Counted from the stretch's first letter, positions 36,028 to 44,452 are shown. The stretch is DNA of 64,000 nucleotides from Azospirillum endophyticum (GCF_016595245.1 NZ_JAENHM010000087.1:1-64000), one strand, 5' to 3'. Notes: generated by a model from the letters alone, not told the origin. Program-made: numbers and translations.

Positions 36028-37286
36028 ACGACGTCCCCGATGATCTGACCGACGGCGAGCCATACGCGATCGTGCCGGCATGGGTGCTGGAGGACGGCAC
36101 CCTTTCACGCAACGCCCGCTGGCTCTACGCGATCCTGTGCCGCCACGCGGACCGGCATGGGCTGTGCCGTCGGTCCCTAACCCGCTTGGCACAGCAGGAA
36201 GGCTGCACCGCGCGGGCTCTCCAGAAGTGGATGTATGAGCTGGAGGGGCACGGATTGGTGATGAAGCTGAACGACCGCGGGAAGGTGGGCCGGTTCAAGG
36301 TGATTCGCCGCAAGGGGGAGCGCGAGGAGGCCCGGCGGCACAACCTCGCCCAGGCTGTCGAGCGACGGATCGAGTTCGGCGAATACGGGCGGATTGGGGC
36401 TGCTGCGAAGGCTACCCGTGAACCGTCGTTCAGGGGTGAACAGATGCAGACCCCTGAACAGCCGTTCACGGGTTCGGCCCCCTCCGACACCCCAACCCCT
36501 GAACAGCCGTTCGCACCACCCCTGAACAGCGGTTCAGGGGGACCCGTGAACAGCGGTTCGCACAGAACAGTACCCTTTGAACAATACCTGTTGAACAGGC
36601 CGCGCGCGGGCGCGGGAGCCGCCGCTGGCGACGAGGACCGGAGCCTGGAGAACGCCGAGCAGGCGCGGGAGGCGTACCGGCGCCTCCGAGATCGTCTCGG
36701 GGCACTCCGGCCGGGCGAGAGCTGGCCGCCGGGGAGGATCGAGGTTCATATCGGCATCGGCCCTCATGATCGGTTGTCGCTGGTCGACCTGCGCAAGGGC
36801 ACGCTCCCGCTGACCGTTGCCGAGGCCGGATGGCTGATCGAGGCTTTCCGGCGCATGGCCGCCGAGATGCTGCCGCTGGTCGCCCAGGAGCAGGATGCCG
36901 CGGACCGGCGGGCCGGCCTGATCCCGCTTGAGGGTGGAAAGGCGAAGCGGGGACCGGCGGATCGATTCGCAGCGATGGAGGAGGCTGCGAAGCAAGAGCT
37001 TGCTCGTCAGCGTGCCCGCCGGGCGATGCAGTTGGCGAAGGAGGAGGCCGAGGAGGAGGAGCGGGCGGCGTTGCTCGACAGGATCGCCCGTATGATCGAG
37101 AGGGAGCGCGGTGTCGAGGCTGATGCGGCCGGTGCGCTGGCGCGGTTGGTCATGTCCTGCATCCAGGGGCACCCAGCCGTCGTCGACGCGATAGCGCGAG
37201 AGCGGGCGGTGCCGGATGACAAGCTGTGGTCGCTGGCGGAGGCTGTGATTGCCGATCTGGGCGGGATCATCACGCGGCGGGCTTGA
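36024..37286 (+). CDS. lambda O-type replication initiator with internal origin
   Basis: A 420-residue protein. The N-terminal winged helix (about 25-110: 'TLSRNARWLYAILCRHADRHGLCRRSLTRLAQQEGCTARALQKWMYELEGHGLVMKL') is of the HTH_36/initiator type. Residues 131-180 are a Pro/Ser/Gly linker, exactly the part encoded by the six iteron-like palindromes. The C-terminal half is helical, with a Glu/Ala coiled coil. This is the layout of lambda O: N-terminal iteron binding, origin in the middle of the gene, C-terminal helicase contact. I prefer TTG at 36024 (GGAG six bases upstream, overlapping the previous stop as TTGA); ATGs at 35982 and 36003 are alternatives without good sites. Confidence 0.72.
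   Translation: MNDVPDDLTDGEPYAIVPAWVLEDGTLSRNARWLYAILCRHADRHGLCRRSLTRLAQQEGCTARALQKWMYELEGHGLVMKLNDRGKVGRFKVIRRKGEREEARRHNLAQAVERRIEFGEYGRIGAAAKATREPSFRGEQMQTPEQPFTGSAPSDTPTPEQPFAPPLNSGSGGPVNSGSHRTVPFEQYLLNRPRAGAGAAAGDEDRSLENAEQAREAYRRLRDRLGALRPGESWPPGRIEVHIGIGPHDRLSLVDLRKGTLPLTVAEAGWLIEAFRRMAAEMLPLVAQEQDAADRRAGLIPLEGGKAKRGPADRFAAMEEAAKQELARQRARRAMQLAKEEAEEEERAALLDRIARMIERERGVEADAAGALARLVMSCIQGHPAVVDAIARERAVPDDKLWSLAEAVIADLGGIITRRA
36419..36560. other. probable replication origin: six palindromic iterons
   Basis: TGAACCGTCGTTCA (36419), half-site TGAACAG (36437), TGAACAGCCGTTCA (36455), TGAACAGCCGTTCG (36500), TGAACAGCGGTTCA (36523), TGAACAGCGGTTCG (36547). The spacings are 18, 18, 45, 23 and 24 bases. 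Immediately after them the DNA is AT-richer and holds CCTGTTGAACAGG (36587 onward). The repeats are in DNA, not just protein, since the frame encodes them differently (they do not all fall in the same codon phase). Confidence 0.7.
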
Positions 37287-37333
37287 TGAGCCGCTTGCGA
37301 GTGTGGCCCCGGTGTGGCCCCAGACCCTGCCCA

Positions 37334-37404
37334 CATAAAAAAACCGCCGCTAACCCGTTGGATTAGCGGCGAGTTGAACAGGGAGGCTTCACGTCTGGGA
37401 GACG
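37334..37404. repeat. right attachment-site repeat (attR), 3' end of the small RNA gene
   Basis: 71 bp matching 15789-15859 at 70 positions. It contains the small RNA's terminator and last stem-loop. The sequences diverge immediately to the right of GAGACG. Confidence 0.88.
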
Positions 37405-37505
37405 CTGGGTCCGAGGACCCAACCCCGGAGGGGAGACCTCCGGGACGAAACATCGGATGCTGCGTCGCAACATCCAACGATCAAAATTTGACCATTCTGC
37501 TGCCA
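37337..37505 (-). ncRNA. candidate small RNA used as integration target
   Basis: On the minus strand the DNA folds as a series of hairpins: CCCGGAGG-tctcc-CCTCCGGG, TGGGTC-ctcg-GACCCA, CGTCT-CCC-AGACG, then a terminator CGCCGCTAA...TTAGCGGCG with TTTTTTT. CUCCC/CCUCC sequences occur in loops and linkers, as in alphaproteobacterial regulators that mask ribosome-binding sites. An AT-rich stretch (37516-37530) with TTGCTT upstream (37540-37545) could be the promoter. The 5' end is a guess. The element's recombination site is its 3' end, a common choice for P4-type integrases. Confidence 0.6.
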
Positions 37506-37574
37506 ACTTTCCAGGCATAAATATATAAATCTACCATGCAAGCAACGCATGGCTTCAAAAATCCCTTAGAAGGC

Positions 37575-37638
37575 TAATAAAAATGCCGAAATCGACGGTG
37601 TCGCTCCGCAAAGTCGGGAGGACGGCGTCGATTTCGGC
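37575..37638 (-). terminator. terminator of the LysR gene
   Basis: GCCGAAATCGACG (37585-37597) pairs perfectly with CGTCGATTTCGGC (37626-37638) around a 28-base loop; the minus strand continues ATTTTTATT. It lies 36 bases after the LysR stop codon. Confidence 0.75.
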
Positions 37639-37673
37639 AATTCTCTTTCCAGATCACTGAAAAATGTTTGAGG

Positions 37674-38567
37674 TCAGAACGGAGTTTCTGCCACTTTTTT
37701 AACCAGGAAGTCGCGGAAGACCGCGATGCGCTTGGAATGGCGCAATTCTTCGGCATAAACGAAGTAGGCGTCGACCTTCGGCCCATCGACGTCCGGCATG
37801 ATCCGGGTCACGTCCTTGGAGAAGCTGTCGACCAGGAAGTCGGGCAGCGCGCCGATGCCGAGCCCGCTCTCCACCGCGCGATAGATGGCGTAGACGCTGT
37901 TGACCTGCAGGATCGGCTTCCGGTTGGGCGAAGGGTCGCCCATCTCCATGATCCAGTTGACGTTGGGGATCGGCGCCCGCACGTCCGGCGGATAGGTGAT
38001 CAGATCGTGGCCGTCCAGCTCGGCCAGCGTCTTGGGCGTGCCCTTCTTCTTCAGGTAGCTCTGGCTGGCATAGAGGTGGAAGCGGATCGACATCAGGTGC
38101 CGCTGGATCAGGTCCGGCTGGCGCGGCGTGTTCATGCGGATGGCGATGTCCGCCTCGCGCATCGCCAGATCCAGTTCGTCGTCGTCGATCAGCAGCGTCA
38201 GCTGGATGTCGGGGTAGATCGACATGAACTCGTTGATGCGCGGCGTCAGCCAGGTCGATCCGAAGGCGACGGTCGTCGTCACCCGCAACGGTCCCTTGGG
38301 ATGCTCCCGGCTCTCGGTCAGCATCGCCTCGGTCATCGACAGCTTGGCGAAGACGTCGCGGGCGGTGCGGTGGAGCAGCTCGCCCTGTTCGGTCAGGATC
38401 AGCCCGCGGGCATGACGGTGAAACAGCGGAACGCCCAGGCTTTCCTCGAGCGCGCTGATCTGGCGGCTGACCGCCGACTGGCTGAGGTTCAACGTCTCAC
38501 CGGCATGCGTGAAGCTGCCGGCTTCGGCCACGGCGTGGAAGACCCGAAGCTTGTCCCAATCCATCAT
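37674..38567 (-). CDS. LysR-family transcriptional regulator
   Basis: A 297-residue regulator. The N-terminal helix-turn-helix 'MDWDKLRVFHAVAEAGSFTHAGETLNLSQSAVSRQISALEESLGVPLFHRHARGLILTEQGE' is canonical. The effector domain ('GPLRVTTTVAFGSTWLTPRINEFMSIYPDIQLTLLIDDDELDLAMREADIAIRM') is of the CrgA/DsdC-like group. Such proteins act as tetramers and respond to a small ligand. The M-M start at 38567/38564 follows GGGGCGGGAC. The divergent gene at 38913 is separated by 345 bp, in which I see no clear palindrome of the T-N11-A type. Confidence 0.92.
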   Translation of the reverse strand: MMDWDKLRVFHAVAEAGSFTHAGETLNLSQSAVSRQISALEESLGVPLFHRHARGLILTEQGELLHRTARDVFAKLSMTEAMLTESREHPKGPLRVTTTVAFGSTWLTPRINEFMSIYPDIQLTLLIDDDELDLAMREADIAIRMNTPRQPDLIQRHLMSIRFHLYASQSYLKKKGTPKTLAELDGHDLITYPPDVRAPIPNVNWIMEMGDPSPNRKPILQVNSVYAIYRAVESGLGIGALPDFLVDSFSKDVTRIMPDVDGPKVDAYFVYAEELRHSKRIAVFRDFLVKKVAETPF

Positions 38568-38912
38568 GCTGTCCCGCCCCGGTGCGCAACCGCCCGGAGC
38601 CTCCCATTTATCTTGAGGACGGCGCATGGCCGCCATGCATGTTTATAGCGGGAACGCGCCCGGAACGCACGCGCTAGTGAAAGCGACTCGCACGAAAATT
38701 AATCATGATCGCCGGAATTATTCTCATCCGAGCAGCCCCCTATCTCGACTCATGTGGGTTTGAAAGTCGAGGGCGACGACGGCCGGAAGGGGGGCGCGGC
38801 GAAACACTTAGTTATCTAGGGTTGTGTAATTAAATAATAGTAAACCTTTTTCGGAAAACCATGCGACTTCGGCCGTCTCGTGGGCGGTCCTTCGTCATCG
38901 GGAGCCTCCGCC
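38568..38912. other. divergent intergenic region
   Basis: 345 bp without a gene, between lysR and the 38913 gene. The middle (38695-38730) is AT-rich (AATTAATCATGATC... GGAATTATTC) and is the probable promoter area; no terminator or RNA is evident. Confidence 0.35.
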
Positions 38913-40016
38913 ATGACCTTGAAACCCCTGTCCGGCTCATTCGTCTCGCTGTTCACCGCGACTGCCTCAGGGGCGTCCGGAAAGGCCGCCGCCCGGAACG
39001 ACGCGGCCAGGGCCGTGTTCAAGGAAACGAAAAGCGGCCCTCCCAGCGACAAAGTCGAATTTTCCGCACAGGCGCTGGCGGCCTTGAAGAGCGGCGCGGC
39101 CATGCCCGTCCAGGCCAAGGCCATCGCGCCGGCATCCGCGGCGACGGCGGCTTCGGCGACCCTCGCGAAAGCGCCAGGGGGCGGGGCGACGGCCGCCCCG
39201 GCCGCTACGCCGTCGGCCCCGCAAGCGACCGCGGCACCGTTGGACGGGACCGACACGCCGCCCTTGCTGCTGAACATCGACGGCACTCTGCCGAGGTTCG
39301 ATCCGCACCGGAATGACGAGATCATGGCCTATCACGAGACGGTGTTCGCTCACCATCTCCAACGCAACGACCTTCTGCGCAAGAACTTCGGGTTGCCACA
39401 GAACATCGAGGATGGCGGCGGTCTGGCATTGTCCGGGAACATCGCCAAGGTCATCGACCGAACCATGGTGCTCGACGGCGCCGTGCTGCCGGAAAAGCCA
39501 CCGGCACTGCTGGCCAAGGAACAGGGAGCGGCGGCATCTCCGTCGACCATGCCGGAGGGGTCGGCCAGCACCTCCATGATCACGCTGTACCTGCCGGGCT
39601 CCCAGGGGACCGGCAGCGAACAAATCGAAATCATGTTCGATGACAAGGCGATGGCCAAGCTCGCCGGCATGTCGCCCGACGCGGTCAAGGCCGGCATGAT
39701 CGATATGCTAGCGGGCACAGAACAGGGAGCGGCTGGCAACGCAGCGATGAAAAAAGGGATGATGGGCAAGATGATGGAGGAGAACGCCGGCTGGCATCCC
39801 GAATTTGCCGCATCCAAGGCACGCTTCGGTATCTTCGATCCCGATCAGGGAACCAATGCCCAACCCATGATGATGATCCAGTCGGAAAGCCGCCCCGACT
39901 ATGTGAAGGAGCATGTCGGCGATCTGGTCGACGCGGTGATGGGCCTGCTGCGCGGTGCGGCGCCTACCGCGACCACCCCCGGCCCTGCCGTCCCCACCGC
40001 GACTGCCAGCGCCTAA
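38913..40016 (+). CDS. hypothetical protein, Ala-rich
   Basis: A 367-residue protein without signal peptide or membrane segment. The N-terminal 120 residues are low-complexity (Ala/Pro/Thr). The middle 'RNDEIMAYHETVFAHHLQRNDLLRKNFGLPQNIEDGGGLALSGNIAKVID' looks folded. A methionine-rich part follows ('KKGMMGKMMEE', 'QPMMMIQSESRPDYV'). GGGAG ten bases upstream fixes the start. No family recognised. It faces the DHA2 transporter gene, whose stop is 4 bases away. Confidence 0.7.
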   Translation: MTLKPLSGSFVSLFTATASGASGKAAARNDAARAVFKETKSGPPSDKVEFSAQALAALKSGAAMPVQAKAIAPASAATAASATLAKAPGGGATAAPAATPSAPQATAAPLDGTDTPPLLLNIDGTLPRFDPHRNDEIMAYHETVFAHHLQRNDLLRKNFGLPQNIEDGGGLALSGNIAKVIDRTMVLDGAVLPEKPPALLAKEQGAAASPSTMPEGSASTSMITLYLPGSQGTGSEQIEIMFDDKAMAKLAGMSPDAVKAGMIDMLAGTEQGAAGNAAMKKGMMGKMMEENAGWHPEFAASKARFGIFDPDQGTNAQPMMMIQSESRPDYVKEHVGDLVDAVMGLLRGAAPTATTPGPAVPTATASA

Positions 40017-40020
40017 GCGT

Positions 40021-41472
40021 TCAGTCGGCAGCGTCGGTCAGGGCGGCGGCCTTGACCGTTGCGCTGCGGGCGTCACCCTGAACCGTGTTCGGGCGGGGAT
40101 TTCCGATATGCCCGCTGATCTCGTCGCCGGCATCGGCAGGCAAGCGCCAGAAAGGCAGGCTGGAGGCGCAGGCCATCAATCCCACCGTCACGAAGGCGGG
40201 AACGAAGGAGGCGGGGGTCAGCGTGCCGCTCCACTGCACGGTCAGGTGCAGCGCGGTGGCGCCGACGGCGACGCCGAGGCTCAGCGACAGCTGCTGCATC
40301 ACGCTGGCCAGCGTGTTGGCGCGGCTGGTCATCGCCTGCGGCACTTCGGCGTAGCTCAGCGTGTTCATGCCGGTGAATTGCAGCGACCGGAAGAAGCCGC
40401 CGAGCAGCAGCGCGCCCAGGATCACCAGATGCGGCGTGTCGGGGCGGAAGGCGCCGTAGCTGGCCAGGATCGCGCCGCTGACGACGGAGTTCAGCGCCAG
40501 CACCAGACGGAAGCCGAAGCGCCGCAGGATCGGGCCGGCCAGCGCCTTCATGGTCAGCGCCCCCGCCGCCCCGGCGAAGGTCAGGGCGCCCGACTCGAAG
40601 GCGGTCAGGCCGAAGCCGATCTGCAGCATCACCGGCATCAGGAAGGGCACGGCGCCGATGCCGATGCGGAACAGCGTTCCGCCCAGGACGGAGGCGCGGT
40701 AGGTCTGCAGACGGAACAGCGACGGGTCCAGCACCGGCCGCGCCACCTGGCGGGCATGGCGCAGGTAGGCCAGCGTCGCCAGCAGCGCCACCCCCAGCAG
40801 GATCGCCACCGCATAAGCCGGCAGCAGGTCGCGCCCGACATTCTCGAAGCCGAACATGAAGGCGGCCAGCGCGACGGAACTCCACAGGAAGCCGCGGGCA
40901 TCGAAAGGATCGCGCTGCTCCTCCTTCAGGTTGGGGATCAGCGCCAGCACCAGCGCGATGCCGACCAGCCCGATCGGTATGTTGATGAAGAAGATCCAGC
41001 GCCAGGAGGCATAGGTGGTGATGGCGCCGCCGACCAGCGGCCCCAGCGCCGGCCCGATCAGCGCCGGCAGGGTCATCCGCGCCATGGCCGTCACCAGCTG
41101 GTCCTTCGGCACGGTGCGCAGCAGGATCAGCCGGCCGACCGGCACCATCATCGCGCCGCCCAAGCCCTGGAGGATGCGGGCGGCGACCAGCTCCGCCAGC
41201 CCGTTCGACAGGCCGCAGGCGACGGAGCCCGCCATGAAGACGCCGATGGCGCTGGCGAAGACGGTGCGCGCGCCATAGCGGTCGGCCGCCCAGCCGCTGA
41301 CCGGCAGGAACACCGCCAGCGCCAGCATGTAGGACGTCATCGCCAGGCTGAGCCGCAGCGGATCCTCGCCCATCGACTGCGCGATTCCCGGCAGCGCGGT
41401 GGCGATCACCGTCGAGTCGAGGTTTTCCATGAACAGGGCGCAGGCGATGATCAGCGGGGTGGCGCGCGACAT
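40021..41472 (-). CDS. DHA2-family (EmrB/QacA-like) drug transporter
   Basis: A 483-residue protein with about 14 hydrophobic segments. The start 'MSRATPLIIACALFMENLDSTVIATALPGIA' contains the DHA2 motif D1 (LDxTIVNVALP-like). 'GWAADRYGARTVFASAIGVFMAGSVACGLS' is motif A and 'RILQGLGGAMMVPVGRLILL' is motif B; 'MTLPALIGPALGPLVGGAI' is motif C, the antiporter signature. It should export drugs or metabolites against protons. No membrane-fusion partner gene is adjacent. Single-gene unit. Confidence 0.92.
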   Translation of the reverse strand: MSRATPLIIACALFMENLDSTVIATALPGIAQSMGEDPLRLSLAMTSYMLALAVFLPVSGWAADRYGARTVFASAIGVFMAGSVACGLSNGLAELVAARILQGLGGAMMVPVGRLILLRTVPKDQLVTAMARMTLPALIGPALGPLVGGAITTYASWRWIFFINIPIGLVGIALVLALIPNLKEEQRDPFDARGFLWSSVALAAFMFGFENVGRDLLPAYAVAILLGVALLATLAYLRHARQVARPVLDPSLFRLQTYRASVLGGTLFRIGIGAVPFLMPVMLQIGFGLTAFESGALTFAGAAGALTMKALAGPILRRFGFRLVLALNSVVSGAILASYGAFRPDTPHLVILGALLLGGFFRSLQFTGMNTLSYAEVPQAMTSRANTLASVMQQLSLSLGVAVGATALHLTVQWSGTLTPASFVPAFVTVGLMACASSLPFWRLPADAGDEISGHIGNPRPNTVQGDARSATVKAAALTDAAD

Positions 41473-41679
41473 GACGGACCGTCAGGCAGGGAGCGGAATC
41501 CCCTCAATGTGAGGCGTCCCGCCGCATTGACCATCGCACAGGCGAAAGCCCTGCCATGCATAAGCGCGGTTGGAGGTGCCCGCTTCTTGGGAAGAGCGAG
41601 TTCGGCGGACAAGATCGACACGGATGTCACGTTGCTCAGGTTCTTGCCTGCCGGGAGAGGCCGGAGCGTCCCCACGATC

Positions 41680-41745
41680 AAGAAAAATCCGTGTAATCCG
41701 TGTCTAAATCCGTGACATCCGTGTCGATCCTGTGAACCGCGACGA
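41680..41745. repeat. short tandem ATCCGTG repeats
   Basis: Four to five copies of ATCCGTG(T) within 50 bp between the transporter and the enoyl-CoA hydratase gene. Related CCGTGCTT words recur at 46.2-46.3 kb. The remainder of 41473-41761 shows nothing clear. Confidence 0.5.
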
Positions 41746-41761
41746 CACTTTCTCCCCAGGG

Positions 41762-42553
41762 TCAGCGCCCCGTGAACACCGGCTTCCGCTTCTCCAGGAA
41801 GGCGCGGTAGCCCTCGCGGAAGTCTTCGGTGCCGAAGCAGCGGTAGCATTCGGCGATCTCGGCCTCGTCCAGCGGTGCCGGGTCGGACAGGCGGTGGACA
41901 TAGTGCTTGTGCAGGGTCGCGGCCAGCGGCGCGCCGGCGGCGATGCGCTGGACGGTGGCGGTGATCTCCGCCTCGAAGCCTTCGTCGGCGACGACGCGGT
42001 GGACGAGCCTCTTGTCCTTGGCCTCGACGGCGGCGAAGACGCGGCCTTCCAAAAGGATTTCCAGCGCCGCCGGGCCGCCGGCGACGTCGGCGACCAGCTT
42101 CAGCTCCGTCGGCCCCATCGAGATGCCGAGCCGGCTGACCGGCACGCCGAAGCGGCTGCTTTCCGAACAGACCCGGAGGTCGCAGGCCAGCGCCACCGCC
42201 AGGCCGATGCCGCAGCAGGGACCGTCGATGGCGGCGAGCACCGGGTGGCGCAAGGTGCGCAGACCGTCCAGCCCCTCGTCCATCAGGTCGCCGTAGCCGG
42301 CGCCCTGTTCGGGGGTGTTGCGCTCGCTTTCGAATTCCGAGATGTCGGCGCCGGGAGAGAAGCTGCGCAGTCCGGTGGCGCCGGGACCGCCGCGCATCAC
42401 CACGACGCGGGTTCCCTCGTCGGCCTCCAACGCCGCCAGATGGCCGATCAGGGCGTGCCACATCGGCTTGTCGAAGGCGTTCAGCTTGTCCGGGTTGGAC
42501 AGGGTCAGGGTCGCGACGACTCCATCGCGGGTCAGGGTGATGGTGCCGGCCAT
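41762..42553 (-). CDS. enoyl-CoA hydratase/isomerase family protein
   Basis: A 263-residue crotonase-fold enzyme. The oxyanion-hole segments are 'GGPGATGLRSFSPGADISEFESER' and 'HPVLAAIDGPCCGIGLAVALACDLRVCSESSRFGVPVSRLGISMGPTELKLV'. The usual second catalytic Glu region 'GITP..G' is replaced by 'GISMGPTELKL', so hydratase activity is uncertain and isomerase or other CoA chemistry is possible. The CoA-thioester substrate cannot be told. It is a single gene, close to tRNA-Gly. Confidence 0.88.
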   Translation of the reverse strand: MAGTITLTRDGVVATLTLSNPDKLNAFDKPMWHALIGHLAALEADEGTRVVVMRGGPGATGLRSFSPGADISEFESERNTPEQGAGYGDLMDEGLDGLRTLRHPVLAAIDGPCCGIGLAVALACDLRVCSESSRFGVPVSRLGISMGPTELKLVADVAGGPAALEILLEGRVFAAVEAKDKRLVHRVVADEGFEAEITATVQRIAAGAPLAATLHKHYVHRLSDPAPLDEAEIAECYRCFGTEDFREGYRAFLEKRKPVFTGR

Positions 42554-42753
42554 GCCTCAGTCTCCATCCGTTGCCGTATGGCGGCACACCATAGCGCCCC
42601 GTCCGGGGGACGCAAGGCACCCGGTGCCGCGGCATGGAGAGGGTGCGCGAAAGGGGAAGGGGCGCCTTCGGCAAAAAAGTGCGAGGCCGGCGAATTTTCC
42701 TCTTGCGGCAAAGGCCGTGTTTCCGTAGAAAGCGGCTCCCGGACGACGGGAGC

Positions 42754-42828
42754 GCGGGCGTAGCTCAGGGGTAGAGCACAACCTTGCCAAGGTTGGGGTC
42801 GAGGGTTCGAATCCCTTCGCCCGCTCCA
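42754..42828 (+). tRNA. tRNA-Gly (GCC)
   Basis: 75 bases fold as a cloverleaf: acceptor GCGGGCG / CGCCCGC, D arm GCTC-AGGGGTA-GAGC, anticodon arm with loop TTGCCAA (anticodon GCC), T arm with GGTTCGAATCC, and an encoded CCA. Confidence 0.97.
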
Positions 42829-42989
42829 GTTCTCCGGTGAAGCGAAGATCCAAGGGCCGGGCGGCGACGCACCGGCCCTTCGCTTTTCGGGGCTTGGCCT
42901 TTCCCTCTCGATGTCCTGGAAACAGGCTGTTTGAAATCGTCGGCCATCCCTTATCGACACTGGCCGTCCGGCGCGCTAGATCCATGCTC

Positions 42990-44285
42990 ATGACCGACAC
43001 CTCCCTCGCCGCCCGCGGCGTTGCGCTCGACCTGCTGCGCGACGTGCTGCGCAAGTCCGTTCCCTTCGACGACGCGTTCGACGCGCATCCCGAACTGGCG
43101 GCGCTGCAGCCGCGCGACCGCGGCTTCGTCCGCCTGCTGGTCGCCACCGTCCTGCGCCGGCTGGGCCAGATCGACGAGATGATCCAGGCCTGCCTCGCCA
43201 AGCCGGGGCTGCCCAAGGCCGCCATCCACGACATGCTGCGGCTGGGCACGGCGCAGCTGGTGTTCCTCAACACCCCCGCCCATGCCGCGGTCGACACCGC
43301 GGTGGAACTGGCCGCCGCCCGCAACGCCGCTCCCTACAAGGGGCTGATCAACGCCGTGCTGCGCCGGATCGGGCGCGAGGGCGCGGAGATGGCGGCCCGG
43401 CAGGACGCCGGACGGCTGAACACGCCGGACTGGCTGTGGCTGTCCTGGCGCTCCGCCTACGGCACCGCCCGCACCCGCGGCATCGTCGAGGCGCATCTCC
43501 ACGAGGCGCCGCTCGACATCACGGTGAAGTCCGACCCCGCCGGCTGGGCCGAGCGGCTGGGCGCCACCCTGCTGCCGACCGGATCGCTGCGCCGCCCGCC
43601 CGGCGGGTCGGTGATCGAGCTTCCGGGCTTCGAGGACGGGGAGTGGTGGATCCAGGATCTCGCCGCCTCGCTGCCGGCCAAGCTGTTCGGCGATCTGGCG
43701 GGCAAGCGCGTGTTCGATCTCTGCGCCGCTCCCGGCGGGAAGACGGCGCAGCTGGTGGTGCAGGGCGCGCAGGTCACCGCCATCGACCGGTCTGCCCGCC
43801 GACTGGAACGGGTGACGGAGAACCTGAAGCGCCTGAGGCTGGAAGCCGAGGTGCTGGCCACCGACGCCGCGACCTGGGAGCCGGAGGAACCGGCCGACGC
43901 CGTGCTGCTCGACGCCCCCTGCTCGGCCACCGGTGCGATCCGGCGCCATCCCGACATCCTGCGGGTCAAGACGCCGGACGACATCGCCAAGCTGACCCGC
44001 GCCCAGTCGCGGCTGCTCGCCCGCTCGGTCGAGCTGGTCAGGCCCGGCGGCACTCTGATCTACTGCACCTGCTCCATCCAGCCGGAGGAAGGGGAGGCGC
44101 AGGTCGCCCGCCTGCTGGAACAGGATCGACGGGTGGAGCGTTGGCCCGTCACCGCCAACGAGCTCGGTGGCCTGTTGGAGCCGATCAACGAGGCTGGCGA
44201 GGTCCGCAGCCTTCCAGGCATGCTGGCCGATCTCGGCGGGATCGACGGCTTCTTCGTGGCGCGGCTCCGCCGCCGTCCGGACTGA
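42990..44285 (+). CDS. rsmB: 16S rRNA (cytosine-967-C5)-methyltransferase
   Basis: A 431-residue SAM-dependent RNA methyltransferase. Residues 1-135 form the NusB-like RNA-binding domain (ALDLLRDVLRKSVPFDDAF...RDRGFVRLLVATVLRRLGQID). The catalytic domain has 'VFDLCAAPGGKTAQL' (SAM motif I), 'DAPCSATG' (motif IV, resolving Cys) and 'YCTCS' (motif VI, nucleophile Cys). It methylates C967 of 16S rRNA. An ATG at 42984 (MLMTD) is equally possible as start. Its neighbour downstream is the heparinase-like gene, often found beside rsmB and purH in alphaproteobacteria. Confidence 0.93.
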   Translation: MTDTSLAARGVALDLLRDVLRKSVPFDDAFDAHPELAALQPRDRGFVRLLVATVLRRLGQIDEMIQACLAKPGLPKAAIHDMLRLGTAQLVFLNTPAHAAVDTAVELAAARNAAPYKGLINAVLRRIGREGAEMAARQDAGRLNTPDWLWLSWRSAYGTARTRGIVEAHLHEAPLDITVKSDPAGWAERLGATLLPTGSLRRPPGGSVIELPGFEDGEWWIQDLAASLPAKLFGDLAGKRVFDLCAAPGGKTAQLVVQGAQVTAIDRSARRLERVTENLKRLRLEAEVLATDAATWEPEEPADAVLLDAPCSATGAIRRHPDILRVKTPDDIAKLTRAQSRLLARSVELVRPGGTLIYCTCSIQPEEGEAQVARLLEQDRRVERWPVTANELGGLLEPINEAGEVRSLPGMLADLGGIDGFFVARLRRRPD

Positions 44286-44452
44286 GGCCACTCACCCGGG
44301 CCGCGCTGCGGGATAAATCCCAGGCCCGCCTTGCGATGCGGGCGGCGAATTGATACGACACGAGTCATGCTTCCGTCCGCGTCTTCCCGCACCGCATCAT
44401 CACCCTCCGCCGGCCGTCGACGCCGCTCGCGGTCCTGAAGGAGTCGGCGCTG

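Larger units (their letters stand above)
15789..37404. mobile_element. integrated phage-related element (~21.5 kb)
   Basis: Direct 71-bp repeats at both ends, a tyrosine integrase beside the left one, an excisionase-like gene, replication genes at both ends, and a cluster of phage tail genes in the middle. There is no large terminase, portal, protease, major capsid, sheath, tube or tail fibre gene that I can recognise. Both ends also carry a 23-bp internal direct repeat (15992-16014 and 37304-37326, TGTGGCCCCGGTGTGGCCCC and following AGA). Either a prophage reduced by deletion or a satellite that depends on a helper phage. Confidence 0.85.

Noticed and set aside
39955-41715. 586-codon plus-strand open frame rich in Arg, Gln and His.
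   Set aside because: It is the complement of the DHA2 transporter gene and has no coding character.
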